A stretch of DNA of 7,046 bases, taken from Desulfobacterales bacterium (GTDB taxonomy: Bacteria; Desulfobacterota; Desulfobacteria; Desulfobacterales; C00003060). Below are positions 1-4,972 of this stretch, piece by piece. The position numbers and the translations under genes were made by a program. The notes under the pieces were generated by a model. It worked only from the letters and a program-made list of their open reading frames with translations, was not told the origin of the DNA and ran no database searches. The first letter of the stretch is position 1, and each line of letters starts with the position of its first letter. The stretch covers positions 1-7,046 of the forward strand of contig JAUWXJ010000124.1 in the NCBI GenBank assembly GCA_030616425.1, written 5' to 3'.

Positions 1-209
1 ATTGCCTGCAGATGAAAAAAAAAGATCGCATAGTTGTTATCTAACAGGGCCTGCAAAGAATAAAGGCGCCCAGGCCGCTGGTATTATGGTGATTTGGACA
101 ACAGCCTGTATAGACGTGATGCAGGCCAGGGTACGGTATAAACAGACGAACGGCTGAATACTTGCTTTTTATTTATCTCGGTAATGGCCCTTTTCTGACT
201 CCTGAACGA
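1..209. other. Stretch with no supportable gene, possible 3' tail of an upstream gene
   Basis: On the plus strand one frame is open from the window edge to a TGA at 155-157 and another ends at a TAA at 42-44. Either could be the tail of a gene entering from the left, but the peptides are short and unrecognised. An A9 run lies at 15-23. The 8-mer GGCCTGCA at 48-55 is repeated inverted as TGCAGGCC at 120-127, so a weak stem is possible, with no T-run to suggest a terminator. On the minus strand, just after the kdsC stop, an AGGAG lies near 199-203, but no ATG, GTG or TTG start with a sustained frame follows it. Confidence 0.3.
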
Positions 210-818
210 TCATTTAAAGTACGCGCTTGCCACCTCTTTCCACTTCTCTTGGACTCCAAGGATTAGCTCTGCCACCTCTCTTACTGCACCCCTACCACCG
301 GGAGCAAGGGTCACATAGTGGGCTGTGTCGAAGAGGTGCTCTGAGGCGTCGGCCACTGCAATAGCAAAACCGACCCGATTCATGACGGTCAAATCGACCA
401 CGTCATCCCCCACAAAGGCGACTTCTTCAAACTTAAGGCCCCTTTCGGAAAGCAGCTTCTCAAGGATCGGTACTTTGTCCCTCACCCCCTGAACCACCTC
501 GTTGATTCCCAGATCAGCGGCCCTTTTCCCCACCAATGGAGAATTTCTGCCAGATACCAGGACCGTTTCTATGCCAGCCTGTTTCAACATCTTTATTCCG
601 TGGCCGTCCCGCACATCGAACGCCTTTGACTCGGTGCCGTCATCGTGATAGATAAGCCTGCCGTCGGTGAGCACACCATCAACATCGAGGCCAAGGAGCC
701 GTATACGCTCCACCCGCGCCCGAACCTCGGCATTGACACGCCGTACCACAGAAGGGGTCTTGATGCGCTCTTTTGTACCAGGTTCTTCCAGAAAGCCTAC
801 TTTCTTTGTCACGGACAT
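210..818 (-). CDS. kdsC: 3-deoxy-D-manno-octulosonate 8-phosphate phosphatase (KdsC-type HAD phosphatase)
   Basis: KdsC removes phosphate from KDO-8-phosphate in the cytoplasm, giving free KDO for the LPS inner core. The 202-residue product shows the full C0-type HAD signature: nucleophile motif DVDGVLTDG with D45 and D47, the following DVRDGHGIKML segment (about 68-78), motif II serine in VSGRN (S89), the motif III lysine in GVRDK (K115), motif IV GDDVVD (138-142) and the family C-terminal segment GGRGAVREVAELI. The start chosen is the ATG at 816-818, with AAAAGG/AGG just upstream. A longer TTG start at 902 is possible in frame, but its 28 extra residues are not family-like and it touches the candidate -10 box. 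About 40 residues precede the first Asp, slightly more than usual. The gene stands alone here, with no kdsA, kdsD or lpt genes visible, so coupling to KDO synthesis rests on sequence only. Related sugar-phosphate phosphatases are a less likely alternative. Confidence 0.9.
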   Translation of the reverse strand: MSVTKKVGFLEEPGTKERIKTPSVVRRVNAEVRARVERIRLLGLDVDGVLTDGRLIYHDDGTESKAFDVRDGHGIKMLKQAGIETVLVSGRNSPLVGKRAADLGINEVVQGVRDKVPILEKLLSERGLKFEEVAFVGDDVVDLTVMNRVGFAIAVADASEHLFDTAHYVTLAPGGRGAVREVAELILGVQEKWKEVASAYFK

Positions 819-901
819 CCTGCCTTTTCTTTGTGATCCCTTTGCCCTGTCTGACCGCGTCCCTTGATATAATAGTGTGCTTATAGCAAAATTTGTGAAC
901 A

Positions 902-929
902 AGTATCACGACATCATCCAATCGGTCAA
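902..929 (-). promoter_or_regulatory. Candidate sigma70 promoter for kdsC
   Basis: On the minus strand TTGACC (924-929) is followed after 16 bp by GATACT (902-907). This matches the consensus at 5/6 and 4/6 positions. Transcription would begin near 895 and leave a leader of about 75 nt before the ATG at 818. This position argues against the upstream TTG start. The call rests on consensus match only. Confidence 0.3.
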
Positions 930-1133
930 GGGCGTTCACTTTGGCGGTACTGCGGAAAGCTAACTATGCACAATAGGTTGACATCCAAATCACCGCAGTT
1001 CAAATCGATGTTTCCTTTTTGTGTTTACAGTGGCGGTAAAGGTCTTATCACAGGTGTAAATCCTCCTGACGCCCGTTTCTATTCCTCACCTGTGGGATGA
1101 CCCGTAACCACCATATCTTGTGCCATTTTCTTA
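930..1133. other. Non-coding stretch with one inverted repeat
   Basis: No convincing ORF exists on either strand between the kdsC promoter region and the promoter at 1134. The only structure seen is a perfect 8-bp inverted repeat, CACAGGTG at 1049-1056 and CACCTGTG at 1087-1094, with a 30-nt spacer. It has no T-run, so it does not look like a terminator. It could be an operator pair or chance. Confidence 0.3.
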
Positions 1134-1162
1134 TTGACACACAATACATAGTATTCTATTAA
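1134..1162 (+). promoter_or_regulatory. Candidate sigma70 promoter
   Basis: A perfect TTGACA (1134-1139) is followed after 17 bp by TATTAA (1157-1162), inside an AT-rich stretch. Transcription would start near 1169. It points towards the small membrane ORF at 1229 and, further on, pgeF. No other strong promoter was seen ahead of pgeF, so the two may share a transcript. This is inferred from consensus only. Confidence 0.5.
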
Positions 1163-1228
1163 ATATCTATGCGCAATGATCATGCCTGTAAGGATTATCA
1201 AGAGGGGTTCCTTCCAAAAGATTCTCCC

Positions 1229-1423
1229 ATGAGATTTTTCAAGCAGAGCTTTTGGCTTTTCCTCTGCCTGCTGTTACTGGGAATAGGGGGCCAATTGCTC
1301 AAGGTTAATCTGTCGACCGGTTACTCGCATAGACCTTCAGAGACAGGAAGTTCTTTTGAGGGGAATGCGCTCGCTTTTGCGGTTCACGGCCTCGAAGGGA
1401 GCAGCCGAGGAATCCCTGGTTGA
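1229..1423 (+). CDS. Possible small single-pass membrane protein, unrecognised
   Basis: The 64-residue product begins MRFFKQSFW and has one strongly hydrophobic segment (about residues 7-24, rich in Leu), followed by a short polar tail ending in SRGIPG. The basic start followed by a hydrophobic stretch fits a membrane anchor or an uncleaved signal sequence. No cysteine lies in a lipobox position. An in-frame ATG at 1169 would add 20 polar residues, but it coincides with the predicted transcription start, so 1229 is preferred. The ribosome site is poor: AGAGGGG lies about 22 nt upstream of 1229. A promoter upstream supports expression. I recognise no family, and the ORF may be fortuitous. The frame closes shortly before the REP-like hairpins. 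Confidence 0.35.
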   Translation: MRFFKQSFWLFLCLLLLGIGGQLLKVNLSTGYSHRPSETGSSFEGNALAFAVHGLEGSSRGIPG

Positions 1424-1439
1424 CCGGCCTGCTCCCCGC

Positions 1440-1462
1440 AAGCCCCGCCTGGAAGGGCGGGG
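1440..1462. repeat. REP-like GC hairpin, copy 1
   Basis: CCCCGCC (1443-1449) pairs with GGCGGGG (1456-1462) around the loop TGGAAG, preceded by AAG. It matches copy 2 (1504-1526) at 22 of 23 positions in the same orientation. GC-rich stems of this type are typical of REP sequences and of the subterminal hairpins of IS200/IS605-type elements. No transposase gene is present in the window. Confidence 0.75.
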
Positions 1463-1502
1463 TCAAGGGGAGCTATATAAGAATATTCTGATTCCTTACC
1501 GG

Positions 1503-1534
1503 GAAGCCCCGCCCGGAAGGGCGGGGAGCTTCAC
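1503..1534. repeat. REP-like GC hairpin, copy 2
   Basis: CCCCGCCC (1507-1514) and GGGCGGGG (1519-1526) form a perfect 8-bp stem with a GGAA loop. The outer GAAG and CTTC can extend it across a 2-nt bulge. The hairpin ends about 12-20 nt before the GTG start of pgeF, so it occupies the place where a leader and ribosome site would be expected. GGGGAG within it is too far (about 17 nt) to be a normal Shine-Dalgarno site. Between copies 1 and 2 lies the 10-bp palindrome AGAATATTCT (1480-1489), so the pair may be a composite REP unit or small non-autonomous element. Confidence 0.75.
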
Positions 1535-1544
1535 TTGAGTCTAT
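1529..1544. repeat. Direct repeat flanking pgeF, left copy
   Basis: The 16-mer CTTCACTTGAGTCTAT ends one base before the GTG start of pgeF. It matches the right copy at 2375-2390 at 15 of 16 positions (A/C difference at the fifth base). The left copy overlaps the edge of REP-like hairpin 2. Confidence 0.5.
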
Positions 1545-1545
1545 T

Positions 1546-2358
1546 GTGATCGAGAAGAAGATTGGTTCATTGTCCATATGGGTTTTTGAAAACCTATCGA
1601 GATACGAAGAGCTGGGTCACTTTGTATCGACTCGTATGGGTGGTCTGAGTAGCTCGCCTTATGACTCTCTAAATCTATCATTCAACGTCAGGGATGATCC
1701 AGAAAAGGTGCTCGAAAACCGCAAACTCCTTGCCGAGACCCTTGGAATTCCATTGACTAGCCTGACTACTGCCAAGCAAATTCATAAGGGTAATATCAAG
1801 ATTGTATCAGAGGAATTACGAGGCAGAGGTTCCATTGATTACAAAGGAGCGATCAATGCAACAGATGCGATGGTAACCAATGTGCCAAATATCTGTCTTA
1901 TGATTCTTTTGGCTGATTGTGTGCCGATTCTATTTTACGATTCTTCAAAGAGGGTTATCGGGATTGCTCATGCAGGGTGGAGAGGGACGCTTCAATTTGT
2001 GGCTCAGAAGACCGTAAAGGCCCTACGAGAAGAATTTGGGTGCTTGCCACAAGATATTGTTATTGGCATTGGACCATCTATTGGCCCGTGTTGTTATCAA
2101 GTCGGCCAGGAGATCCTCTCACAGGTCGAGGATGTTTTTGGGACAAAGCAAGACTTTATCAGGAACGAGTCTGAAGATGGCAAAGGATATTTTGATCTAT
2201 GGAGAGCCAACCTAGAACACCTTCTTCAAGCCGGAATCCCAGAGAATAACATAGAAGTAGCGAAGGTGTGCACCTCCCATCATCCCGATCTCTTCTTTTC
2301 TTACCGACATAAGAAAGGAAAGACAGGAAGATTTGGCGCGAGCATCGTAATTTGGTAA
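1546..2358 (+). CDS. pgeF: PgeF/YfiH-family laccase-domain protein (DUF152, peptidoglycan editing factor type)
   Basis: Members of this family are described as multicopper-like polyphenol oxidases, purine nucleoside phosphorylases or, in E. coli, an editing hydrolase that removes wrongly incorporated Ser from the UDP-MurNAc peptide. The 270-residue product has the family layout: FVSTRMGGLSSSPYDSLNL (26-44), KQIHKG with H80, LLADCVPI with C125, IAHAGWRG with H142, GIGPSIGPCCYQVG, and the C-terminal CTSHHPDLFFSYRH followed by GRFGA. H80, C125 and H142 correspond to the conserved metal-binding His-Cys-His triad, so an active enzyme is expected. The start is GTG at 1546 with only a weak ribosome site; no better in-frame start exists nearby. 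Upstream are two REP-like hairpins, and the gene converges on ndk. A near-identical 16-mer lies just before the start and just after the stop. Confidence 0.9.
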   Translation: MIEKKIGSLSIWVFENLSRYEELGHFVSTRMGGLSSSPYDSLNLSFNVRDDPEKVLENRKLLAETLGIPLTSLTTAKQIHKGNIKIVSEELRGRGSIDYKGAINATDAMVTNVPNICLMILLADCVPILFYDSSKRVIGIAHAGWRGTLQFVAQKTVKALREEFGCLPQDIVIGIGPSIGPCCYQVGQEILSQVEDVFGTKQDFIRNESEDGKGYFDLWRANLEHLLQAGIPENNIEVAKVCTSHHPDLFFSYRHKKGKTGRFGASIVIW

Positions 2359-2374
2359 TTAATCACGAGATTGT

Positions 2375-2390
2375 CTTCCCTTGAGTCTAT
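2375..2390. repeat. Direct repeat flanking pgeF, right copy
   Basis: CTTCCCTTGAGTCTAT starts 17 nt after the pgeF stop codon and repeats the sequence directly ahead of the gene (1529-1544) in the same orientation. An 11-bp core, CTTGAGTCTAT, is exact in both. Confidence 0.5.
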
Positions 2391-2392
2391 CT

Positions 2393-2428
2393 TCAAAATT
2401 GCAGTGCCTTTTGTCATTGGAATTTTGA
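2393..2428. terminator. Candidate bidirectional terminator hairpin between pgeF and ndk
   Basis: TCAAAATT (2393-2400) and AATTTTGA (2421-2428) form a perfect 8-bp stem. An inner CAGTG/CATTG stem (one G-T pair) continues it across a G-G mismatch, leaving a loop of about 8 nt. The hairpin lies between convergent stop codons at 2358 and 2463, where a shared terminator is expected. It is AT-rich and lacks a clean T-run, so its efficiency is doubtful. Confidence 0.35.
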
Positions 2429-2462
2429 GCTTTAATTGACGCGCACAGCCATGAGCACCCCC

Positions 2463-2885
2463 TTATGTTCCAACCAACTCAAGGTCATCAAAGAAGTAGC
2501 CAATCTCAAATGCCGCAGTCTCAGGGCTGTCAGACCCGTGAACCACGTTCCTTCGACCGTCTGTGGCAAACTCTCGACGTATCGTACCTTTGGCGGCCTC
2601 TATAGGATCTGTCGCACCCATGAGCTCTCGATTTCTCGTAATAACTTCCTCTCCTTCAAGGACCATGACCACCAAAGGGCCTGAAGACATAAAGGCAGTG
2701 AAACCTTCGAAATAATCACGCCCCCTGTGTACTGCATAAAACTCTTCTGCCTGTTCTTTTGACATATGGACCATTTTCATGGCAATAATTTTAAAACCAG
2801 CTTGTTCAAAACGTTTGATCACCTCCCCAATGAGGCCCTTTGCAACAGCGTCCGGTTTGATGATCGACAAAGTCCTTTCCTTCAT
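2463..2885 (-). CDS. ndk: Nucleoside diphosphate kinase, canonical
   Basis: This cytoplasmic enzyme moves the gamma phosphate from ATP to other nucleoside diphosphates through a phosphohistidine intermediate. The 140-residue product has normal family length and all the expected residues: K10 in SIIKPDAV, Y50, F59, R103 in GTIRREF, N113 and the catalytic H116 in the signature NVVHGSDS. The C-terminus is the usual AAFEIGYFFDDLEL. The start is ATG at 2883-2885, with AAGG about 8 nt upstream. It lies 198 bp downstream of, and on the same strand as, a second, divergent ndk paralogue. A REP-like hairpin sits between them, so co-transcription is possible but not certain. I saw no strong promoter of its own. 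Confidence 0.97.
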   Translation of the reverse strand: MKERTLSIIKPDAVAKGLIGEVIKRFEQAGFKIIAMKMVHMSKEQAEEFYAVHRGRDYFEGFTAFMSSGPLVVMVLEGEEVITRNRELMGATDPIEAAKGTIRREFATDGRRNVVHGSDSPETAAFEIGYFFDDLELVGT

Positions 2886-2940
2886 AGCCTCAACCTTTCT
2901 GCAATTTTTAACCAGCTTGCTCCCCTGCCGTAAGACAGAA

Positions 2941-2970
2941 CGCCCGCCCCTCCGGTCGGCGGGGCTTCAC
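2941..2970. repeat. REP-like GC hairpin, copy 3, nested in a larger inverted repeat
   Basis: CCCGCC (2943-2948) pairs with GGCGGG (2958-2963) across a 9-nt loop. The end, GGCGGGGCTTCAC, resembles the right end of copy 2, GGCGGGG-AG-CTTCAC, in the same orientation. The hairpin is enclosed by a second perfect 7-bp inverted repeat, CTGCCGT (2925-2931) and ACGGCAG (2974-2980). It lies between the two ndk genes, about 40-50 nt ahead of the canonical ndk ribosome site. It could dampen read-through between them or stabilise transcript ends. Confidence 0.65.
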
Positions 2971-3083
2971 AACACGGCAGCTTCCGTAACAAAAAGATGG
3001 AGAGAAATCAAGGAGTAGTTCTTGACGCGATCTTAAAGAAAAGGGATCACAAGAGATTAGGATTACAGCAGGAAAGGGAGGAA

Positions 3084-3590
3084 CTAAGCCCAGACAAGTC
3101 GTTTTACGTCTTTCAGTTCGGTCTCTTGCACAGAATAGATATGATAAACCAATTCGTCAGGGTAAAACCAGAGTTTTATTTCTCTTTCCGCTTCTTCTAG
3201 ATTGGCCGAAGCATGGATTGCATTTTCGTAAATGCCCGACGTGGTAATCCTACCATAGCCACCCCGAATGGTCAGAGGATCAGCCTCCTCAGGATTGGTG
3301 GCCCCACAGATTTCCCGCACCTTCTTGATAGCATCTTCTCCGTGATAAACCAGAGCCATCACCTTTCTTCTTTCGTGGAGCTCACCCATAATATAGGCTA
3401 TTAATCCTTGAAAAAAGGGCTGATCTTTCAAAGCAACATAATGTTCCTCAGCTAATTCCCTGGTTACGCGGACAATCCTTGCTCCGGCAATTTCCAGACG
3501 CGTTTCCGAAAGGCGCGTCAGGATGTTCCCGGTAAGAGATTTTTTCAAACCATCCGGTTTAATTAGTACTAATGTTTGTTCAACAGACAT
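3084..3590 (-). CDS. Divergent nucleoside diphosphate kinase paralogue with C-terminal extension
   Basis: The N-terminal 140 or so residues follow the NDK fold: K11 in LVLIKPDGLKK, Y51, F60, the ICGATNPEEA loop, R109 in TIRGGYG, N123 and a histidine in the catalytic position, H126 in NAIHASAN. All main active-site residues are present, so kinase activity is plausible. It differs from the canonical neighbour in having HASAN where HGSDS is usual (the Asp after the Ser is lost), a longer segment ahead of the histidine, and about 20 extra C-terminal residues after WFYPDEL, making 168 in total. The start is ATG at 3588-3590, with AGG sites shortly upstream. It has a strong promoter and a leader hairpin, and the canonical ndk lies downstream on the same strand. 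It could be a specialised NDK or a regulatory nucleotide-binding version; the sequence does not decide this. Confidence 0.9.
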   Translation of the reverse strand: MSVEQTLVLIKPDGLKKSLTGNILTRLSETRLEIAGARIVRVTRELAEEHYVALKDQPFFQGLIAYIMGELHERRKVMALVYHGEDAIKKVREICGATNPEEADPLTIRGGYGRITTSGIYENAIHASANLEEAEREIKLWFYPDELVYHIYSVQETELKDVKRLVWA

Positions 3591-3603
3591 GGCCTGGACC
3601 TAT

Positions 3604-3627
3604 AGCGGATACTGACAAAAATCCGCT
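3604..3627 (-). promoter_or_regulatory. Leader hairpin of the divergent ndk
   Basis: AGCGGAT (3604-3610) and ATCCGCT (3621-3627) form a perfect 7-bp stem around a 10-nt loop. On the minus strand it begins a few nucleotides after the predicted transcription start (about 3634) and ends 13 nt before the ATG, directly ahead of the ribosome site. It may act as a 5' stabilising or translation-controlling stem, or as a DNA operator. On the plus strand the same stem is followed by TTTT, so it could also stop antisense transcription. Confidence 0.5.
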
Positions 3628-3640
3628 TTTTGGTGGGGCA

Positions 3641-3669
3641 AATATAGGGAGAGAGTGGTTGTGTGTCAA
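3641..3669 (-). promoter_or_regulatory. Strong candidate sigma70 promoter for the divergent ndk
   Basis: On the minus strand a perfect TTGACA (3664-3669) is followed after exactly 17 bp by TATATT (3641-3646, 5/6 match). This is the best promoter match in the window. The predicted start near 3634 gives a leader of about 44 nt that contains the perfect 7-bp hairpin. Confidence 0.65.
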
Positions 3670-3705
3670 GCAAAAAGGTCCCACAACATGCGGCGGTTTT
3701 GGGTT

Positions 3706-3796
3706 ATGCGATTATGCAAAGGGTTGTGGATGTTTAGGTGATTCCTCCGTTCGAAAATTGAGGATCTGCAAGCCAACAGATGCACTTTGCATCGCA
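3706..3796. other. Potentially structured intergenic segment upstream of pcm
   Basis: TGCGATTATGCAAAG (3706-3720) is complementary to CTTTGCATCGCA (3785-3796) apart from a 3-nt bulge, which would make a 12-bp closing stem. Inside are TCCTC (3743-3747) with GAGGA (3760-3764), and a separate perfect inverted repeat GATGCA-CTT-TGCATC (3779-3793) that competes with the closing stem. It matches no RNA class I recognise. It could be a leader structure for pcm, an operator region or chance. I found no convincing promoter for pcm in this interval. Confidence 0.3.
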
Positions 3797-3883
3797 TGCG
3801 TGATATGGTAAGGATACGAGGACCTCAACCACTTCCTACAAATGGTGCATTAGGAGACCAAGAAACTCACGTTTGAGAATCAA

Positions 3884-4624
3884 ATGGCAAGACATAGACG
3901 ATATCTTAAGGCAATCTCTTGGTTCTTGTGTATGGTAGCAGGATCTCTGTCTCTACCTTATGGCGCCTTTTGCGAATCTCCTGATCACTATGCTGCCGCA
4001 CGCCAGCGCATGGTCTTACGCCAACTCAAGGCACGGGATATCACGAATCCCAAGGTGCTTTCGGTTATGGGCACGGTTAAGCGGCACCTTTTTGTAAGTC
4101 CCAGGCGCGCCTCTCAGGCATACGACGACCACCCGCTCCCTATCGGAGAAGGTCAAACCATTTCTCAGCCGTATATTGTAGCCCTGATGACGCAAATATT
4201 GGATATCAAGCCGGGAGAAAAGGTCCTTGAAATAGGCACGGGCTCTGGTTACCAGGCGGCCGTGCTCAGTTATTTTACGGATCAGGTCTGGACCATTGAG
4301 ATTCGAAAAGGGCTTGCAGAGAATGCCTCAAAATGCCTTAGAGCCCTCGGCTATGAGAAGATCAGCGTCAAACACGGGGATGGGTATTTTGGATGGCCGG
4401 AGTATGCCCCGTTTGATGCCATTATGGTCACGGCAGCAGCTAATCATATCGCCCCTCACCTCCTGGACCAACTCAAGATGGGCGGCCGTCTTCTCATCCC
4501 ACTAGGGAGCACCACGTATTACCAAACCCTCACCAAGATCACCAAGACCCCAAAAGGGAACGAGGTAGAACATTTACTCGGAGTCGTCTTTGTTCCCATG
4601 GTGGGAAAGATTCTGGAGAAGTAA
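3884..4624 (+). CDS. pcm: Protein-L-isoaspartate O-methyltransferase with export signal
   Basis: The enzyme transfers a methyl group from S-adenosylmethionine to isoaspartyl residues in aged proteins, starting their repair. The core (about 37-246) shows the family signature: MVLRQLKARDI, RHLFV, the PIGEGQTISQPYIVALM segment (86-102), SAM-binding motif I LEIGTGSGYQAAVL (115-128), and GGRLLIPLG near the C-terminus. Ahead of the core is an extra segment of about 30 residues: basic MARHRR, a hydrophobic stretch (about 8-24) and a short polar region GAFCES. This reads as a Sec-type signal or membrane anchor, placing the enzyme in the periplasm. C30 is not in a proper lipobox and the cleavage site is not ideal. 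The ATG at 3884 is the only start, since an in-frame TAG lies 30 bp upstream; the ribosome site is weak (GAGA). The gene is not next to surE or nlpD, as cytoplasmic pcm often is. Confidence 0.93.
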   Translation: MARHRRYLKAISWFLCMVAGSLSLPYGAFCESPDHYAAARQRMVLRQLKARDITNPKVLSVMGTVKRHLFVSPRRASQAYDDHPLPIGEGQTISQPYIVALMTQILDIKPGEKVLEIGTGSGYQAAVLSYFTDQVWTIEIRKGLAENASKCLRALGYEKISVKHGDGYFGWPEYAPFDAIMVTAAANHIAPHLLDQLKMGGRLLIPLGSTTYYQTLTKITKTPKGNEVEHLLGVVFVPMVGKILEK

Positions 4625-4645
4625 CACTAACTCGTTTCCAGTCCT

Positions 4646-4821
4646 CGTCCAAAGCCGTTTGGCTCGCTCCGTGAGCATTTTTGGGACGCCTGCTGAACGT
4701 CGCTAAATCACAAAAACTCTCCCGATATATCGGGATCAAACAGTTTGTGATTCTTAACGCTCGGTTCAGCAGGCGCCTGATTCCCAAAATTCTCAATGTC
4801 GCTCGCAAAAGCCTTTGGACG
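4646..4821. repeat. Fold-back element (imperfect palindrome of about 175 bp, MITE-like)
   Basis: The segment folds on itself from end to end. Matching arms are CGTCCAAAG (4646-4654) with 4813-4821, ATTTTTGGGA (4677-4686) with TCCCAAAAT (4782-4790), CGCCTGCTGAAC (4687-4698) with an exact 12-bp complement at 4764-4775, and AATCACAAA (4706-4714) with 4744-4752. The perfect 16-bp palindrome TCCCGATATATCGGGA (4720-4735) is at the centre. Small indels separate the matched blocks. It lies 22 bp after the pcm stop codon and encodes nothing recognisable. Size and symmetry suit a non-autonomous mobile repeat; a transcribed copy would also terminate or stabilise the pcm mRNA end. Confidence 0.8.
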
Positions 4822-4859
4822 ATATCCCAATTATTCAATGTATTTCTGGGACAGGACAC

Positions 4860-4972
4860 TAGGTGAGAGGGGGTTTTCTGAAAAAGCCGTGATACCGTGG
4901 ACTTGGCTATATGCATCAATTCAGGACGATGAATATTATCACGGCTTTTAAGGAAAATTCCCTTCTCACCTA
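4860..4972. repeat. Second fold-back element with 9-bp terminal inverted repeats, possible bidirectional terminator
   Basis: TAGGTGAGA (4860-4868) is perfectly inverted as TCTCACCTA (4964-4972). Inside, AAAAGCCGTGATA (4882-4894) and TATCACGGCTTTT (4937-4949) form a perfect 13-bp stem flanked by A- and T-runs. ATATGCATC (4909-4917) pairs with GATGAATAT (4928-4936) with one mismatch. The whole can form one long hairpin. The A/T flanks and position between convergent genes suit a terminator for both strands, though the 42-nt interval within the 13-bp stem is long unless the inner stem forms. The right terminal repeat includes the TAG stop of the membrane protein gene. Confidence 0.7.

Noticed and set aside
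100..209. Short minus-strand frame after kdsC following an AGGAG, as a possible next operon gene such as lptC
   Set aside because: It would need an ATT start about 13 nt from the AGGAG and stops after about 33 codons, with no resemblance to LptC.
819..902. N-terminal extension of kdsC from a TTG start at 902
   Set aside because: The ATG at 818 has a ribosome site, the 28 extra residues are not family-like, and the TTG touches the candidate -10 box.
1440..1534. CRISPR-like array made of the paired GC repeats
   Set aside because: There are only two units in this stretch, they are REP-type palindromes, and no cas genes or further repeats are present.
1356..1538. Plus-strand ORF of 60 residues across the REP-like hairpins
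   Set aside because: Much of it is translated GC repeat (PAPRKPRLEGRG, PPGRAG), so it is a by-product of the repeats.
2997..3200. Plus-strand ORF of 67 residues between and across the ndk genes
   Set aside because: Much of it is antisense to the 3' end of the divergent ndk and it has no recognisable features.
3743..3764. Possible tRNA T-arm because of GTTCGAAA
   Set aside because: The flanking bases do not form a 5-bp stem around a 7-nt loop, and no acceptor or anticodon arm can be built.
3572..3811. Plus-strand ORF of 79 residues with about eight cysteines, overlapping the start of the divergent ndk
   Set aside because: Its start lies antisense inside ndk, there is no ribosome site, and it runs through the ndk promoter and leader. 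The cysteines probably reflect TG-rich DNA.
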